Source: Cymbidium sinense (taxonomy: Eukaryota > Streptophyta > Magnoliopsida > Asparagales > Orchidaceae). From it: a stretch of 64,000 nt of DNA. The stretch's first letter is position 1. Each line of letters starts with the position of its first letter. The translations under genes and the position numbers were made by a program. Below the pieces are notes generated by a model that was not told the origin of the DNA, made no database searches, and was given only the letters and a program-made list of their open reading frames with translations. Below are positions 40,270-53,599 of this stretch, piece by piece. Where the stretch lies: contig CM038215.1 of assembly GCA_021442155.1 (NCBI GenBank), positions 212,096,982-212,160,981 on the forward strand. Reading direction: 5' to 3'.

Positions 40270-42560
40270 CTTCTTTCAAGTCAAACTCCAAATCAATTCT
40301 ATTTGATTTTTTCTAAATTCAAATCAATTATATGATTGAAATCCATGATTCAATTCTATGATTGAAACCCATGATCAAAATCCATCAAAAATTACTAAGT
40401 TCAAATTTACTAAGTCTTAACCCTTTCTTAAGGACTTAGCCAAAACTATGATCTAAACATATTCAGATCTTTGAGATTTTCTCATGACCAATTTATATTC
40501 TCATTTACATTCCCATATATAAATGAAATGTAAGTTCAAACCCATCAAATTAAACTCAAAATTTCAAATCAATTCATAAAAATTTTCTTAAGTCCCTTTA
40601 ATTTTTCATTAAAGGACTTAGCCAAAATCAATCCTAAACTTTGATCAAACCTATTCAAATTCATGGGATTTTCTCAAAACTTATTTATATTCTCATTTAT
40701 ATTCTCATATATAAATGAAATATAAATATAAATCAATCAAATCAAAGGCAAAAAATTAAATTCCAAATTTAAAATCTTGAAATTCTTAATCCTTTAATTT
40801 TCTTAATGGATTTAACCTAAACTTTGATCAAACCTATTCAAACTCATGGGATTTTCTCAAAACTTATTATATCTCATTTATATTCTCATATATAAATGAA
40901 ATATAAATATAAATCAATCAAATCCAATCCAAAAAATTAAATTAAAATTACTTTAAATCTTTAAATCCCTTTAATGGATTTAAAAATCATGATTAAACCA
41001 CTTCAAATTCTGAAATTTTCTCATGATTTATATTCTCATTTATATTCACATATATAAATGAAATATAAATTCAAACAATCAAAACCAATCCCAAAAATCA
41101 AACTCAAATCCACTCAAAATCAAATCTAAGCCTTTCAAGTCAAAATCTTGAACTTAGCCAAAATCATTTCAAATCAAGCCAAAACCTTGATTTTCTCTCA
41201 TGGTTCAATCAACCCTACAATCATGAGCTCACATATAAATACAAACTTCAATCACTCAATCAAAACCTAATTCAAAATTCAAACCTAAAACTCCTTCATA
41301 TTCTTCCTTTGAATATGAAATTTTCCAATGGATAAAAACCCATTTGACTTCAAACCATTTGTAAATGGATTTATAAGTTCATTTACAAGATTAATCAACT
41401 TCAAATCAAACTGTGACCAAGCCATTTGATCACTAAAGCTCATTTGACCCAAAGTGACCTAAACTATCGTTATGAGCCAACTTTTGATCCTAACCAAATT
41501 AGATTGAATCAAACTCATATTTCCCTCTCATCATGATCAATAATCATCATGGGATGATCAATCAATCAATCAAACCAAGTCAAACCTAAAGGGTTGACCA
41601 AGTCAACACTTAACCTAAAATGAAACCTTACATAGCCAAATTCCACCATAGGCCAAATTGATTGAAACCATTGATCTAAGTTCACTCATGACTTATGTTT
41701 GAACTTGACCAAGCCAACATTTGAGCCTAACCTAGCCCAATTGGCCCACTTGACCCAAGTTGACCCATTTTGACCTAAAGGGTCAAAATGTGTCAAAACT
41801 TGATCTAAGCCAAATTGATTGAAACCAATGGGTCAAGTCCATTCCAAATCACTTGTGAACTTGACCAAAGCCTCAATTGGCCAACTAGACCCAACCTAGC
41901 CCAATTGACCTTAGACCCAACATGACCTAAAGGGGCATGTTGAGCCAAAATTGAACTTAACCCAAATTGATTGGAAACAAAAAATACCAATCCACTCTAT
42001 TTGACTAACAAAACCTAAACCTACCCTTGACCTACCTCAAATAGGTCAAATGGGTCAAATAGGTCAACTTGGCCCATTTGACTTAAATGAAGTCATATGA
42101 TCCAAAACCAAATATATACCAAATTGAATCAAACCAAAGCAACCAAAACATTTCAAATGGTCATATGAACTTGACCCAACCTTGGTTTGATTAATTTGAC
42201 CTATTGGTCAACTTGACCCAAGTTGACCCATTTTGACCTAAATGGGCCAACATAAGCCAAACCCTATCAAATGGATTCCAAATCAAATGAAACTTGGCCA
42301 AACCTAGTTTCTCCACATACCCAACATGTCCAAAGTAGAAAATAGCTAAATGACCATTCTACCCCTAGGTCATAGAACAAATTTTGGCCTAGCCCATGGG
42401 TATTTTGGTCATACCCTCTTCACAATCACTTAAGGCTTTCATAAAAGCTCAAGGGGACTTAGTGATGAGTGATGCACCCAACCCAATAAGTTTGAGTCAG
42501 CCCATTTGGTCCCTAGACCAAACCCAACCACCTAACTCAAAATTGAGTTTTCAAATTCCC
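40270..42560 (-). repeat. TTGACC-rich and ATATAAAT-hairpin part of U4
   Basis: TTGACC occurs four times within 41705-41775 alone. Between 40440 and 41260 the phrase CATTTATATTCTCATATATAAATGA and variants recur about every 175 bp (near 40495, 40690, 40875 and 41040). No coding signal is seen. Confidence 0.7.
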
Positions 42561-44934
42561 TCTTAAGCTCAATTTCAGCACATGGAAAGTTGGCATTCCA
42601 TTCATTGGGTCAAACCGACCATGTGCACACAAAATAGCCCAAAACCTCAATTCAATTGATCAAAATGGCAATGGATATCCGATCCCATAGAGATATATAC
42701 TCCCTAATTCAATGATTCACCCTGAAGGAACCCAGCAATCATCAGAGCATTCCCAAGTTCTTAGAGGATTTGAATTCCCATTTCGATTTGCAAAAGGTAG
42801 GAGCTAATCCATTAGCCACTTTTCTCACACTTGATCTCCTTCCTTACACTTTCCATCTAACTCTGCCCAAGCTTTCTCTGAAGTTCTAAAGGCAAGGAAG
42901 AGCTCAATTGGATCAAAGCCAAAGCCCAAGCAAAGAGGAGTTGGTCCACCCATTGATCCACTCAATCCCAAGGCCTAGGAGTTTCAACAGGGCTTCGTCT
43001 CCACCAAACAAAGCCACCTCATCAAGCTCGAGTGCCAATGATCACCTCCAATGAGGTATGGAATTTTTTGATCACTTAACTTAGTCCTTTGTGAAAGAAA
43101 TTTCATGGCATGTAAAATCCACCATTGGATAGGTTTGTAATTGTGTGATGGTGGGTACAATTTTTCCAATCCTACATCAATCGAGCTTGATCTTAGATCA
43201 TGGACATCTCATTGATCCTCAAGAACTGGCTCTCCATCCATCCGCATTTTAGATGGATGAGATTATTTAAACCTTTAGTAATCTAATTATCCTTTTAAAA
43301 TCGGACAACCATCCGATCTTTGATCGACTGGGGAATATAAGCATGCCACCATTTGTGATGACAACTTAAGTTGTCCCTCATGAGATGTAAAGCTGACCGC
43401 GCCTCCAATGATGAGCTGGAGGGATTAATAGGATTAGTTAAATGCACTAATTAATAATTAATCAGAGAGAACTTCTAAAATTCATAATTCCTCTAGAAAA
43501 TCAAAAAATAAAAGGAAAAATGCTATGGAAAAGATAATTTAAATATTTTAAAAATGATTTCAATGGAATTTTGAATTATTTTCTCAAATTTGGGTTTCTT
43601 TGGGAATCTTAATTAGCTAATTATCCTTTAATTAGTCATCATTAATCTCAAATTCATTTTAGGGATGACTCCTCCTAATTTTCTTGAGATTTATTGAGGG
43701 CTCAATTGGGGAAAATTGTATTTCATTTTAATTACCCTTTCATGTAATTAAGGATAATTAAGGTGTGATTAGTGATTTATCCCCTATGATTAGGGTTGAT
43801 TAAGTTAGATCCAGTAGGATTTATGGAATAATTTTGGGGCATTTCCCAAGCTATTCCTAAACCCCTTCTCTCCTTAATCTCCTCTTAATTAAGGGTTAAT
43901 TCATTAATTATCCCTTATAATCAAAAAATTCTAAAAGTTCCAGAACTTAATTAATCTATCTTGAGTAGATGCTTAGGTGTAACCTAAGTTCAATAAAAAA
44001 ATCAAAATTCACATGTGTGAAAGGGTGTTTTGAAATACTTAAGCTAAACCCCTTAGCTTAATTAACTTTAATTGAGCCAAATTGCATAGGCCTTTTCATT
44101 ATTAGGTGCATTGCAAATTTAAATTCTATGTGGTTTTATGTCATCTCATTGGCTCAATTACTTAGTTAATTCTAAGGTGTAGGTAAGGTTAATTTACTTA
44201 ATTCATACCTTAACCTAATGCTTAAAAAAATGATTTAATTATCTAAAAATTAAACAAAAATATCAAACACATGTGGAATGGGTTAGAACAGAAACTCATC
44301 TCTTTAAAATTAAATCAAACTTCAAACTAAACAAAAATCATTTTGAAATTCACTTTGATTTATTCTAAATTTTCTTATTCTATAAGAATGTCTTTAGGAT
44401 TTAAGTAAGTGAGTTTGTTTACATGCTTTCATTTCTTTGGATCTTTCCCAACATGTTAAGTTATGTGATTTCATGCATTCATAATTTCATGTTTCAAATT
44501 TTAAAATAAAATTGTTTACTTTATGTCAAATGTGCATGTGTTGGCTAAAGTAAAATATGAGTGGCTATTATCACTACTAAATCCAAATTATTTTCAAAAA
44601 TACATAAATCAAATATCAAATATAAAATTGTGCTACTTATACCTTAATTATAAGCTTGCATGTGAAATATTATAAAGGTATGCTTAGTATAGATTTCCTT
44701 TCTCTCTTATTGGTATAGTTTTGACTTTTGAATAAGAATTTGGTGAGATATAAGGTTGATTTGAAAAGGACCTAATGCTCACCTAATTTGATATCCTATT
44801 CATCCCTATGCTACCATCTAAGAAAGGTTACCTACACTTACATACATAAATTGCATAAACAAAATAAATCTATTAAACAACATTTGCATTTCCTTTCTAT
44901 TTCATTTCTTTTATATACATGTTTGTACTTAAGT

Positions 44935-45020
44935 GGTATATTAGTCCGGACAACCGAGGTTGAGTTTTAAGTAGCCCTAAGTAGGTATTGTACCTTACAC
45001 CTCTGGTTAACAATGGTGTT
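44935..45020 (-). repeat. Single copy of the ~100-bp LTR subrepeat in U4
   Basis: On the minus strand it reads TTAACCAGAGGTGTAAGG, CTACTTAGGGCTACTTAAA, then GTTGTCCGGACTAA. It is nearly the same as 58595-58675 in U5. Confidence 0.75.
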
Positions 45021-47658
45021 ATCACTTATTATGCCTTTCTTACTTTCATGTATGTATGTGAAATTTTGGATAAGGAAAACCTTTTCTACTTAAGAAAAAT
45101 CATGCATATTCAACTTCTAAATTTTCTTAAATGAATTACTTAGCATGCATCATAAAGTGTGTTAACTACTCATTTGCATGTATAGATATGCTTAGGTCCA
45201 TCCATATGCATGTTATATATGTTGGGAAAGAAATGAAGTAATGTGTGTTATGTGAATTTTGATTCATTTTATTTAATCTTAAAATGCCTTTCTTTTGAAT
45301 AGGTTTGTTTAGAGTTTATCCAGACTTAGGATTGATTAAAAGATGTAATCAAAATATTCACCTAAATGAAACTAAAATATGAACCTACTTTAGAAAATTA
45401 CTTACAGTTAGGGAAGGAAAGAGAAGTTCTCTTCTTTCCTCTCATAACTTAGTAATTAATTGTGATCCACTTAAACCAGATCAAAATATGAAATAAAATC
45501 AACCCAAAATACTTAAACAACTTAAATGAAACCCTCCTCTAAGTTGAACATGTTCTTGATACTTAGAAAATTTGAACCTAAAGTCATAGTGAAGCATATC
45601 ACATAAGCCTTCAAAGCACACACATTAGCCTAAGTCACCACTTCTAGCCTTAAGTTTGGTCGGTGCATGGTTTGATATTTATTTTATTTTGTGATATATG
45701 TTTTAGACTGAATTTTAGGGTGTATGCTCATAGAATGAATGGTAGGACGTTCTTAGTCTAACTATTCTTTTCTATAGGGATTGTGCTTAAGGGGCGCTAT
45801 CATAAATAAAAATATAAATGCTTTTGCTTGCAGGTGCTTTATACCCTAAGCATAATCCATAGGTGGACTTAGTCACCCATGTGGGGTGATAAGTCCAATA
45901 TACATGCTTGGGATGTGTGTGGTGTGATTTAACTAACCTTTATTTTGCAGGTGTTGGTTAGATTTCCACTTTTTTTTCATGTAAAAATTTGTATAATTAG
46001 GATTTTGGAATGATTTGTTATGGGGATTAGGATAAGCATTGGTCATAAGATCCTATCTTATGCACCATGTGAAGCCTTGGAGCATCCACCTTCCAACCAT
46101 CCAAAGAGGAACCAAAAGAAGAAAAGAAAAAGAAGAAAGAAGAAAGAAGAAAGAAGAATAAAGCTTGAAGACCCCCCATAATAATGAATTCCTTGCTTAA
46201 TTGAAATTTAATTCATTTGTCTGGTTGTATATGGGTAGGGGTAGAGCTCTACCACATTTGATATTCGGGTTTGTCTTGGTGCTGCCATACATTTATTCTT
46301 TTGATTAACTTTATAAATTGATTGATGATTTGTTTAGCTTTTGCATTAAGTGGCATGCTTTTCCTAGTTTCTTCCTTGCTTTATGTATGGCTGGATGTGG
46401 ATTAGGCTCTTTAGGAAAAATAAATCTTTTACAACAACTCAAATAAAATTAAACAACTCATAACCTCACCTAAAGCTTAGGTTTAAAATCAAGATAAGAA
46501 TTTAGCCTTTTGGATGAATTTCTTTATAATATCATGCACAAATGCATCTTATTTCACTCTTGATTGGAGGGCTTCCACCTTTGCCAAAGAACTCATCTTG
46601 ACCTTTGAGAGCCATGGTGGAAACTCACCTCCTCCCTTCTCACTGATTTTGGCCAATAACCTTCTTTCTCATGCATTTGTCATAAAAACCTATTAGCTTG
46701 AGTCAAAATGATTGTCCAAAGATGAAAATAAAATAAAATTTGAATTGCATTAGATTTAAATTATTTGAAGCATGTTCCTATACATGATCTAGTCTCTTTA
46801 GGGAGTGAGTTTAAGGATTTAGTTTCTTTCTAATAAATAACAGCCTGGCTATCTTGCATAAGCATAAAGACTTGCCTACATGTATTTAAAATCATAGAAG
46901 ATATTAGTTGGTAGCCACCTCCAGGCGATTGTAAGTCCAAGCTGTCGGGCAATTTGTCCTCTCTTTTGGAGGCAAACCAATTATCTATTTTTTATCTTAG
47001 ATTTAAGTTGTGCTTCCAGCCCTCACCGAAGCTCCCTAGATTTAGGTTTTGAGATTGCTTTTCCCCTTTATGGGTCATAAGCTTAATTCCTCACCTCTTA
47101 GACATTTCCTTAATCTTGAGTTAAGAATCTTAAGTCAAATTCTAATAAAATACAAATCAAAACTAAATCAATTTCTAAAATGTAAAACTATATGATAGTT
47201 TGAGATGCTCGTTAGGTTTCTTAGCATCGTGAGCATCTCCTACTTATTTATCATTTTGGCTTCGATAATAACTCCCTCTTTTGATCAATCCTATTTGATC
47301 CTTAAAATAAAACCAATCATTTAATAGTCCTTCCTATTGAAATCTTCATAGACAACGATCATTTACCTTAATTGAGAGTTTTCCTAAGGTATCTCATCCC
47401 TTAAGATGTGATTAACTATAGGGGCTTGCCCCTGTAGGGAACTTAATAAACTTGATTTAAAATAAATCCTGTTTTACCTTTCCATATAAAGTAGGAAGAA
47501 ACTAGTACATGCTCTTGGACCATCATCCTTAGAGTTATGAGGTGATTGGTTCCATTAAAGGGTAGTGACTTATGTCTTTCAAGATAGTACACTATATCTT
47601 AATGGCGTACCTGATCACCTAAATAAGTACATCTGCAAATCTGTGTGGCATCCTAACA

Positions 47659-47979
47659 AGACAAATTTTTATAGTGTCTTGCCTTTTATTTCTCCCCATA
47701 GATTTGAAGGTGACTCCCTATAAAAATTTTTCTCCTCACCCACATCAAAGTAGCCTGAGACAAAAGATATGTATTTTTTATGTGGATGTGTGTAGTTTAT
47801 GTTGGTGTCGTGTTGATAAAGGATAGGATGCCACTCGGGTTCCTTACTCCTACCTAAACACATAATGGTGGATTCGTAAGCAAAGATGTTTTTAATAAAA
47901 TGAAAGAGATGGAATTTGAGATGAAAAGAAAATTTATTGAGAATTATTTTGAAACATGATTTATGGGTAGTATTTCTTT
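47659..47979 (-). other. 3' untranslated part of the minus-strand gypsy element
   Basis: This lies between the end of the integrase remnant and the U4 start. The minus strand reads GGGGAGAAATAAAAGG near 47700-47682, about 25-40 bases before the LTR, which may be the polypurine tract. No frame with a known domain is seen. Confidence 0.4.
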
Positions 47980-49526
47980 AGGTAGAGCCCATTGATTTGG
48001 AAGCATTGGGCACTCTCCCTTACAATTTATAAGTCGATAATATCCCCTTGTAGGCTTTCTCTATGGAAAAGGGCCTTCTCAAGTGTGTTCAAACTCATCT
48101 TTAAAAAATTTATCTCCTTAGAACTAAAACAAACTCTCCTACTTGAAAAGCTCTAGGATGGTCCAAACTATTATGAGCTTGAATCATTTTGGCTTTGTAC
48201 AACTCAAGGTTTTGGCATGCCCGGAGGCATCTCTCATCTAAACCTTCAAGCTCTTCTAATTACATGGCATTCTCGGTGTGATCTTTCATTATCACTTGAT
48301 GAGTTGGACTTCTAATGATAGGATTGCTTTAGACCCATACACTAAGGAGAAAGGGGTAGACTGAGTTGGACTTCTCTATATGGTGCAGTAAGCCCACAAG
48401 GCTTCAACTAACCACTCATACCACTATCGCTTATTGTCATCAAGTGTCTTCTTTAATATTCGGATGAGAGTTTTGTTGAAGGCTTCTACCAAGCCATTTT
48501 CCCTTGGGTAATAGATTGAAGAATATCTCTATTCTATATTGTGTCTCTAGGCAAAGCTATTAATTTTAGTGCTCTTGAATGTAGTACCCTTTATACGTAT
48601 GGAAGAAGAAGGGTTAATGGACTATGCATTCCACACATTTTGGCCATGAGTTAATGGGTGTAGAATGTTGGGTGGTTAACCACATGCGACATTGGTGGCA
48701 TCTCCTAGCTACGTCCATATAGTCTGTGATTATCGAAGGCATGTAGTATCATAGTCTCTTAATCTTGGCTATCATCTTTTGATCGGATTAATGCACTCCG
48801 CATAAACTTGAGTATACCTCAATCACAATTTTACTGGCTTCATATTTTTCCAAACAGCATAATCACATATGATCAAAGGATCACTGGTACAAGGTGTCAT
48901 CCACGAGAGAGTAGGAAAGGGCTCTCTACTTCACCTTATGTGCTAGTGACTTCTCTTGAGGTAGTTTTCCTATATTTAGATAATCCATAAATTATTTCCT
49001 CCAATCTCACTCATCATCCTTTTTGGTAGCGGTTCTACCCTTAGAGAGTCAGATGAGTTGGTTACAACAAGGATAAGACTTGTCTATGGACCCTTATTGG
49101 CATGGACGTCTCCCAAATGCCTTGCAAGCTTGTCACATCTCTTTGCATTCTCTTCTCAAGAATCTTAATGGTAATCTAATTTTATTATAACTCTATAGTA
49201 TACTTGTGGTAGTAATGGAGCTTAGGCTTTATAACTTTATAAGACCCAACGATTTTGTTGATAACTAACTAAGAATCCCCAAAAATATTGAAATCCTGGA
49301 TGTATAATATAATGGCTTCACCAAAAAATCGAGCCTCATTGACTTCATTGTTGATGCATGGATTACAGATGATATGAGAATCTCATCATTGCATGAGTTG
49401 GAGAACTATTCCTACCCTTCCACGAAAGTATATTATGGTTCTTCTCTCTTTGAAAGGAAGCTTTCATCAAAGTACATCTATGGTTTTCAAATCGTGAGAA
49501 AAGAAAGGAACCCACAAAAATTCATC
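47980..49526 (-). pseudogene. pol: Second (archaeal-type) RNase H and integrase of a Tat-type Ty3/gypsy polyprotein, degenerate
   Basis: Read downwards on the minus strand. Near 49460-49430 a degraded MYFDES matches the WxLYFDGS start of the extra RNase H. NEVNEARFFGEA follows near 49358-49325 and GDS*LVI at 49280-49261. Then come the zinc-binding region of integrase, with a decayed EVYSSLCGVH near 48818-48790 and ARRCHQC near 48709-48690, the core start INPSSSI near 48618-48598, and PQGNGLVEAFNKTL near 48509-48470. The middle of the core, with the second catalytic Asp, is missing between about 48600 and 48520. Stops and frame shifts are frequent, so it cannot be active. The same element continues upstream at 63096-64000; U5 sits in between. 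A duplicated RNase H before integrase is known for the plant Tat lineage. Confidence 0.8.
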
Positions 49527-50360
49527 TGGTAGCTTGATCCGTAGATGTACTTATTCAGTGATCAGTACATCATCAAGGTATAGTGTATTTCTGAAAGGCG
49601 AGTCACTACCCTTTAATGGAATCAATCACCTCAATAACTCTATGATTCATGTCAGAGATTCTTTATTTTCATGGAAAAGAAGTAGCTGGTTTATTTTAAA
49701 TCGTTCATTAAGTTCTCTAAGCAACTCTTAATTACATCCAAATGACGGATCCTTTAAGAAAACTATCGATTAAGGTAAATGATTATTGTCTCTAAAGATT
49801 TCAATAGGAAGGACTATCAATCAATTGGTTTGTATTTTAGGATATCAAATGGGATTGATCAAAAGAGGGAGTTATTATCGAAGATAAAATGGGAATAAGC
49901 AAGAGATGCTTACGATGCTAGGAGACCTAGCGAGCATCTCAAACTATCTAATAATTAGAAATAGATTTAATTTATTTAAGTTGTATTTTTCAATAGAATT
50001 TTAGGACTTAATATTCCTTAACACAAGATTAAGGAAATGCTTAAGAGGTGATGAATTATGCTTATGGCCCACAAAGGGGAAGACCAATCTCTGAACCTAA
50101 ATTTAGGGAGCTTCGACGAGGGCCGGAAGCACAACCTAAATCAAAGGTGAAAATGGATAATTAGTTTGTCTCCATAAGAGAGAACAAACCATGACTTGGA
50201 CTTACAACCTTTGGGTACTAACTCCTCATTTAAATACATGTAGGCAAGTCTTTATGCTTGAATAGCTAGGCTATTTTTATTTAGAAAGACACTAAGTCCT
50301 TAAACTCACTACTTAAAGAGATTAGTTCATGTAAAGGGACATGCTTCAAATGTCCTAAAT

Positions 50361-50365
50361 CTAAT
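50361..50365. other. Target-site duplication CTAAT, left copy
   Basis: CTAAT directly precedes the TGATG start of the 5' LTR and is repeated right after the 3' LTR at 56845-56849. A perfect 5-bp repeat is the hallmark of LTR-retrotransposon integration. Confidence 0.9.
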
Positions 50366-50984
50366 TGATGTAGAACATCATGAGGATCAACAAATTAAAG
50401 CCCAAGGCCCATTTACAAAATCTCAAGCTAATCATGAGGATCAACAAATTAGAGCCCAAGGCCCATTTACAAGATCTCAAGCTAAAGCCCAAGAAAATTC
50501 AAGAAAGAAGAAGACTTAGCCCATTAGCTAAGGCCCATTTTATGATTTCATCTTTTTTTTTATTTATGTAATTTTAATTTTCTTCTAGAAACTCCATGTT
50601 TGAAATTTTGCATTTAAAAATTCAAAGCATGACATGTGAGGTGGTTGAATCCACATAAAATAATAGCATGTGAAATGGGTGGATGGCATAAAATAATGAG
50701 GCAATTTATTGCTTCACATTAATGTGGTCACCCACCTTTCCCTCCATGTTTTGAATTCTTTTCTTTGAAAGATGCTTGTAATGGCTATAAATAGCCCTCT
50801 TATTAGAATGAAAGGAACTTTTGGCAATTGCAAAATTTTGAGTTATTCTTGTGGTTTGAGAGCTTGGTGGCCAAACCTTGGCAATCCTTGGTGGGAGCGC
50901 TAGTTATCCAACATATCTTCTTCCTTCTCCCCCAATACCCACGTTCTCTCAATCTCATCAAAAGAAAGAAGCCCACCTCCATCA
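50366..50984 (+). repeat. 5' LTR of the chromovirus, 619 bp
   Basis: It begins TGATGTAGAACATC and ends CCACCTCCATCA. A direct duplication of about 54 bp lies near its start (50379-50432 and 50433-50486, each beginning CATGAGGATCAACAAATTA). A TATA box CTATAAATAG is at 50785-50794. It differs from the 3' LTR by about three to five substitutions and at least eleven short indels. Confidence 0.93.
50785..50794 (+). promoter_or_regulatory. TATA box of the 5' LTR
   Basis: CTATAAATAG matches the plant TATA consensus and is conserved in the 3' LTR at 56651-56660. It probably directs the element's genomic transcript, with the start some 25-35 bases downstream. Confidence 0.7.
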
Positions 50985-50988
50985 AATT

Positions 50989-51000
50989 TGGTATCAGCTG
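50989..51000 (+). other. Primer-binding site, tRNA-iMet type
   Basis: TGGTATCAGCTG lies four bases after the 5' LTR. The first nine bases match the usual plant PBS TGGTATCAGAGC, complementary to the 3' end of initiator methionine tRNA; the last three positions have drifted. Confidence 0.85.
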
Positions 51001-51711
51001 AAGGAGCGATTTGGATAAAGTTAGCTTCAACAAAGGGAGCATCTCAAGTAATAGACTTGTCTTCAAACTTGTGAGTTTTCTTGAACTTGTGAGGTTAATT
51101 GATTTTCTTTTATATGATAGTTTAAATACATATTAGTAGCTTGAAGGATAGATATTGCTTGCAAGTTTATGGTGATAACATAAAATTTCAATTAGTAAGC
51201 TCCACTATATATTTTAGCCATTTCCCAACTGTGTGAACTTGTGCGCCTCCTCCCCCTTCAAAAAAAAAAAAAAAGAAAAAATTAAGGGCACCTTAGTGAG
51301 GTAATTCTTCACCAAAAAAATATAACCATTAGTGCAAATCAAAATCTAATTACTTACTTTATTATCTTTGTTATGTTTATGGTTAATTTTAGAAGTTTTT
51401 TTATTAACTTATGATAACTTGCTTTCTCAAAAAAAAAAAAAGACTTGATAAATTTGAGCATTTTCATTGCATAATTTTTTTTTTTTTTGCATAATAATAA
51501 ATGTGTTAAACTTGGTGATTTTGGAAGCTAAAGAACTTTGTCAAAAGACCTAAATTGTCAGGAGAGCTTGGGATTTAAGTGGTCTTGTACCCCCTCCTCT
51601 GAAGTTCTCTTAGCCTAAAATTTCTCTTTGATTGCACAATTATATTATACTTTTCATTTTTCACTAGCCCTTTTCATATATCTTTTTTTTTCATTTTAAA
51701 AAAGAAAAAAA
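51001..51711 (+). other. Leader between PBS and gag
   Basis: About 700 bases with poly-A and poly-T runs (51260-51274, 51429-51440, 51477-51488). No ORF is supported. It would correspond to the untranslated leader with any packaging signal, which cannot be recognised by sequence. Confidence 0.5.
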
Positions 51712-52780
51712 ATGGCACCAAAATCTATCTCTCAAGATCAAGTTGAAAATTTGACTAGATTAGTTGATGCTTTAGATCTTAGGATCCAAGATAATGAATT
51801 AAAAACTCAACAAATATTAGAAGAAAGTAAGAATCAAATGCAAGAACTTAAAGAACAAATGCAAAATCTTGTATCAAAATAATAGAGTACCAACTCCTCC
51901 CAATACCTTTCAAGTGCCAATAGGAATAGATGAAGAAGATTCATATCCAAACCATAGAGAAAATCAACCAGAAGACAATCAATTGCTAGACATGGTGGAC
52001 GGGAGAAAATTATTTTAAGACTATAGAAGACTCTAATGATCCAAGTCGAAGAGTTAAAGTAGAAGCCCCAACTTACGATGGTGTACATGACCCAAATAAA
52101 TTTCTTGATTGGTTAGTTCAAATGGATGACTTCTTTGATTGGTATAAAATGGATGATTATCGAGTTACTTTTCTAAAATGAAATTAATTGGACATGCTAA
52201 AATTTATTGGACAAATACTTTAGCTAAAGAACAAAGATTGAAGACACTAACTTGGATAGAAATGAAAGAAATGTTAAGAGCAAAATATTGTCCTAGGCAT
52301 CATGATAAGAAGCTACATAGTCAATTATTAACTTTGAGACAAGGTAATTATCTTGTAACGAATACTTAAATACTTTTGAAGATCTAGTTTCTAGGGATTG
52401 TCGATAATGATTGGCAATTAATAAATTTATTATTGGACTTAGGTGACATTAGAAATGAAGTTGAATTATTTGACCCACAATCTTTAGAAGCATTTCATTA
52501 TGCATTATTGGTTGAACAACAAAAGAAATCTGTTTCTCTCTCTAAAACTAAAAGTCAAGTACCTTCCATTTCTTCTCATAGATCTATTGTTAGACGCCCA
52601 TCCAAATGGCCCAACCACTTTGCCTAAAACTACAATTGAGGGAGCTCTAAGAACACTAGGGAAGTAATATGTTTTAAATGTCATAAAAGGGTCATATGCA
52701 AAATCAATGTAAAGCTCAAATCTTATTTTTAGAAGAAGTTGAAAATCCAATAAGACAATCTAGAACAAGTTTATGATGAC
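51712..52780 (+). pseudogene. gag: gag (capsid and nucleocapsid) of the chromovirus, frameshifted
   Basis: The start ATG is at 51712 (MAPKSISQDQVENL). The first frame stops at 51880-51882 after 56 codons forming a Gln/Glu/Lys-rich coiled-coil-like N-terminus. The capsid region follows in other frames: VEAPTYDGVHDPNKFLDW (about 52058-52111) and then MKLIGHAKIYW to LLTLRQGN (52178-52350), the typical retrotransposon gag domain. A piece with VELFDPQSLEAFHYALL is at 52451-52510. The zinc knuckle CFKCHK begins at 52670, but its second half (usually GHxxxxC) is shifted out of frame. Capsid forms the virus-like particle and the knuckle binds the RNA. Premature stops make it non-functional as read. 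Confidence 0.85.
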
Positions 52781-52849
52781 ACCCCATTATCATGAAGAAT
52801 TAGAATTAAATGATGACACTCATGTTAATGTGATGAGATGTCTTAGTGT

Positions 52850-53400
52850 AATTAAAATGAGGAAGATTGGAGGAGAAAGAACATTTTTATGTATGTTTTG
52901 TGTAATGAAAAGAGATGTAGGTTAGTTATAGATGGAGGAGTGCATGAATGTCATTTCAACACATACCTTAACTCGAGCCAACCTAAAATCTAAAACCAAC
53001 CATTTCATGTTAGTTGGGTAAATCATACATCTCTTCCCATCACCTCGGTGTTTAGTTCCTATTAAAATAGAAGCTATGAGGATCAAATTTGGTGTGATGT
53101 TCTCCCATGGACATTGCTCATATTCTCTTAGGACGACCTTGGCTATATGATATGAATGTTATTCACTATGGTAGGGAAAATACTTATGTTTTTAAACATA
53201 ATAATAAGACTATTAAACTCCTACCAATAAAGCCAGTAGAAAAAACACCCTCTATAACACCACACAAACAACTCGACTTGCAACCTAAACCTCTATTGAA
53301 GAAAAATGCCAAACTTCAATTAATTATCATAGAAAATCCTACTTGTTATAGACTATCATTTCGATCCTTATTTAAAACACCTACTCTTTCTCCTTTGACC
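52850..53400 (+). pseudogene. pol: Aspartic protease region of the chromovirus pol
   Basis: LVIDGG with the catalytic Asp codon at 52931-52933 corresponds to the IIDGG active-site variant common in plant gypsy proteases. Downstream, DIAHILLGRPWLYD at 53110-53151 is the conserved C-terminal signature (ILLGRPW). Between them the frame is broken at least once. The tail to about 53440 is the linker to reverse transcriptase. The enzyme would process the gag-pol polyprotein. Confidence 0.8.
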
Positions 53401-53599
53401 CCAAAGATAGAAATAATAGGTTTTGGACTTTCTGAATTTTGATCCATTTCTTCTTCACATATTACATGTAAAAGAAGTCATGCAGACTAATGAGACTCAC
53501 ATACCGTGGTCTCTTCTCTCCTTTTCGATTTTAACGATATTGCACCGATGAGCTTCCGATGAGCTACCTCCTCTAGAGACATTCAACATGCTATTGAGT

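Larger units (their letters stand above)
40066..47658 (-). repeat. U4: giant 3' LTR of the minus-strand Tat-type gypsy element, 7.6 kb
   Basis: On the minus strand it starts at 47658 with TGTTAGGATGCC and ends at 40066 with GAGGTCAATA, one base off the family end AACA. It shows the complete family order: opening block 47658-47080, second block 46990-46290, third block 46050-45600, one subrepeat (45020-44935), AT-rich part, and the TTGACC-rich part 42560-40270. Its start lies about 330 bp beyond the integrase remnant on the same strand, the position expected of a 3' LTR. This ties the whole LTR family to Ty3/gypsy. A GAA-rich purine run is at about 46105-46160. Confidence 0.75.

Noticed and set aside
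52505..52750. Minus-strand frame of 81 codons
   Set aside because: It is antisense to the gag region including the zinc knuckle, whose plus-strand reading is clear.
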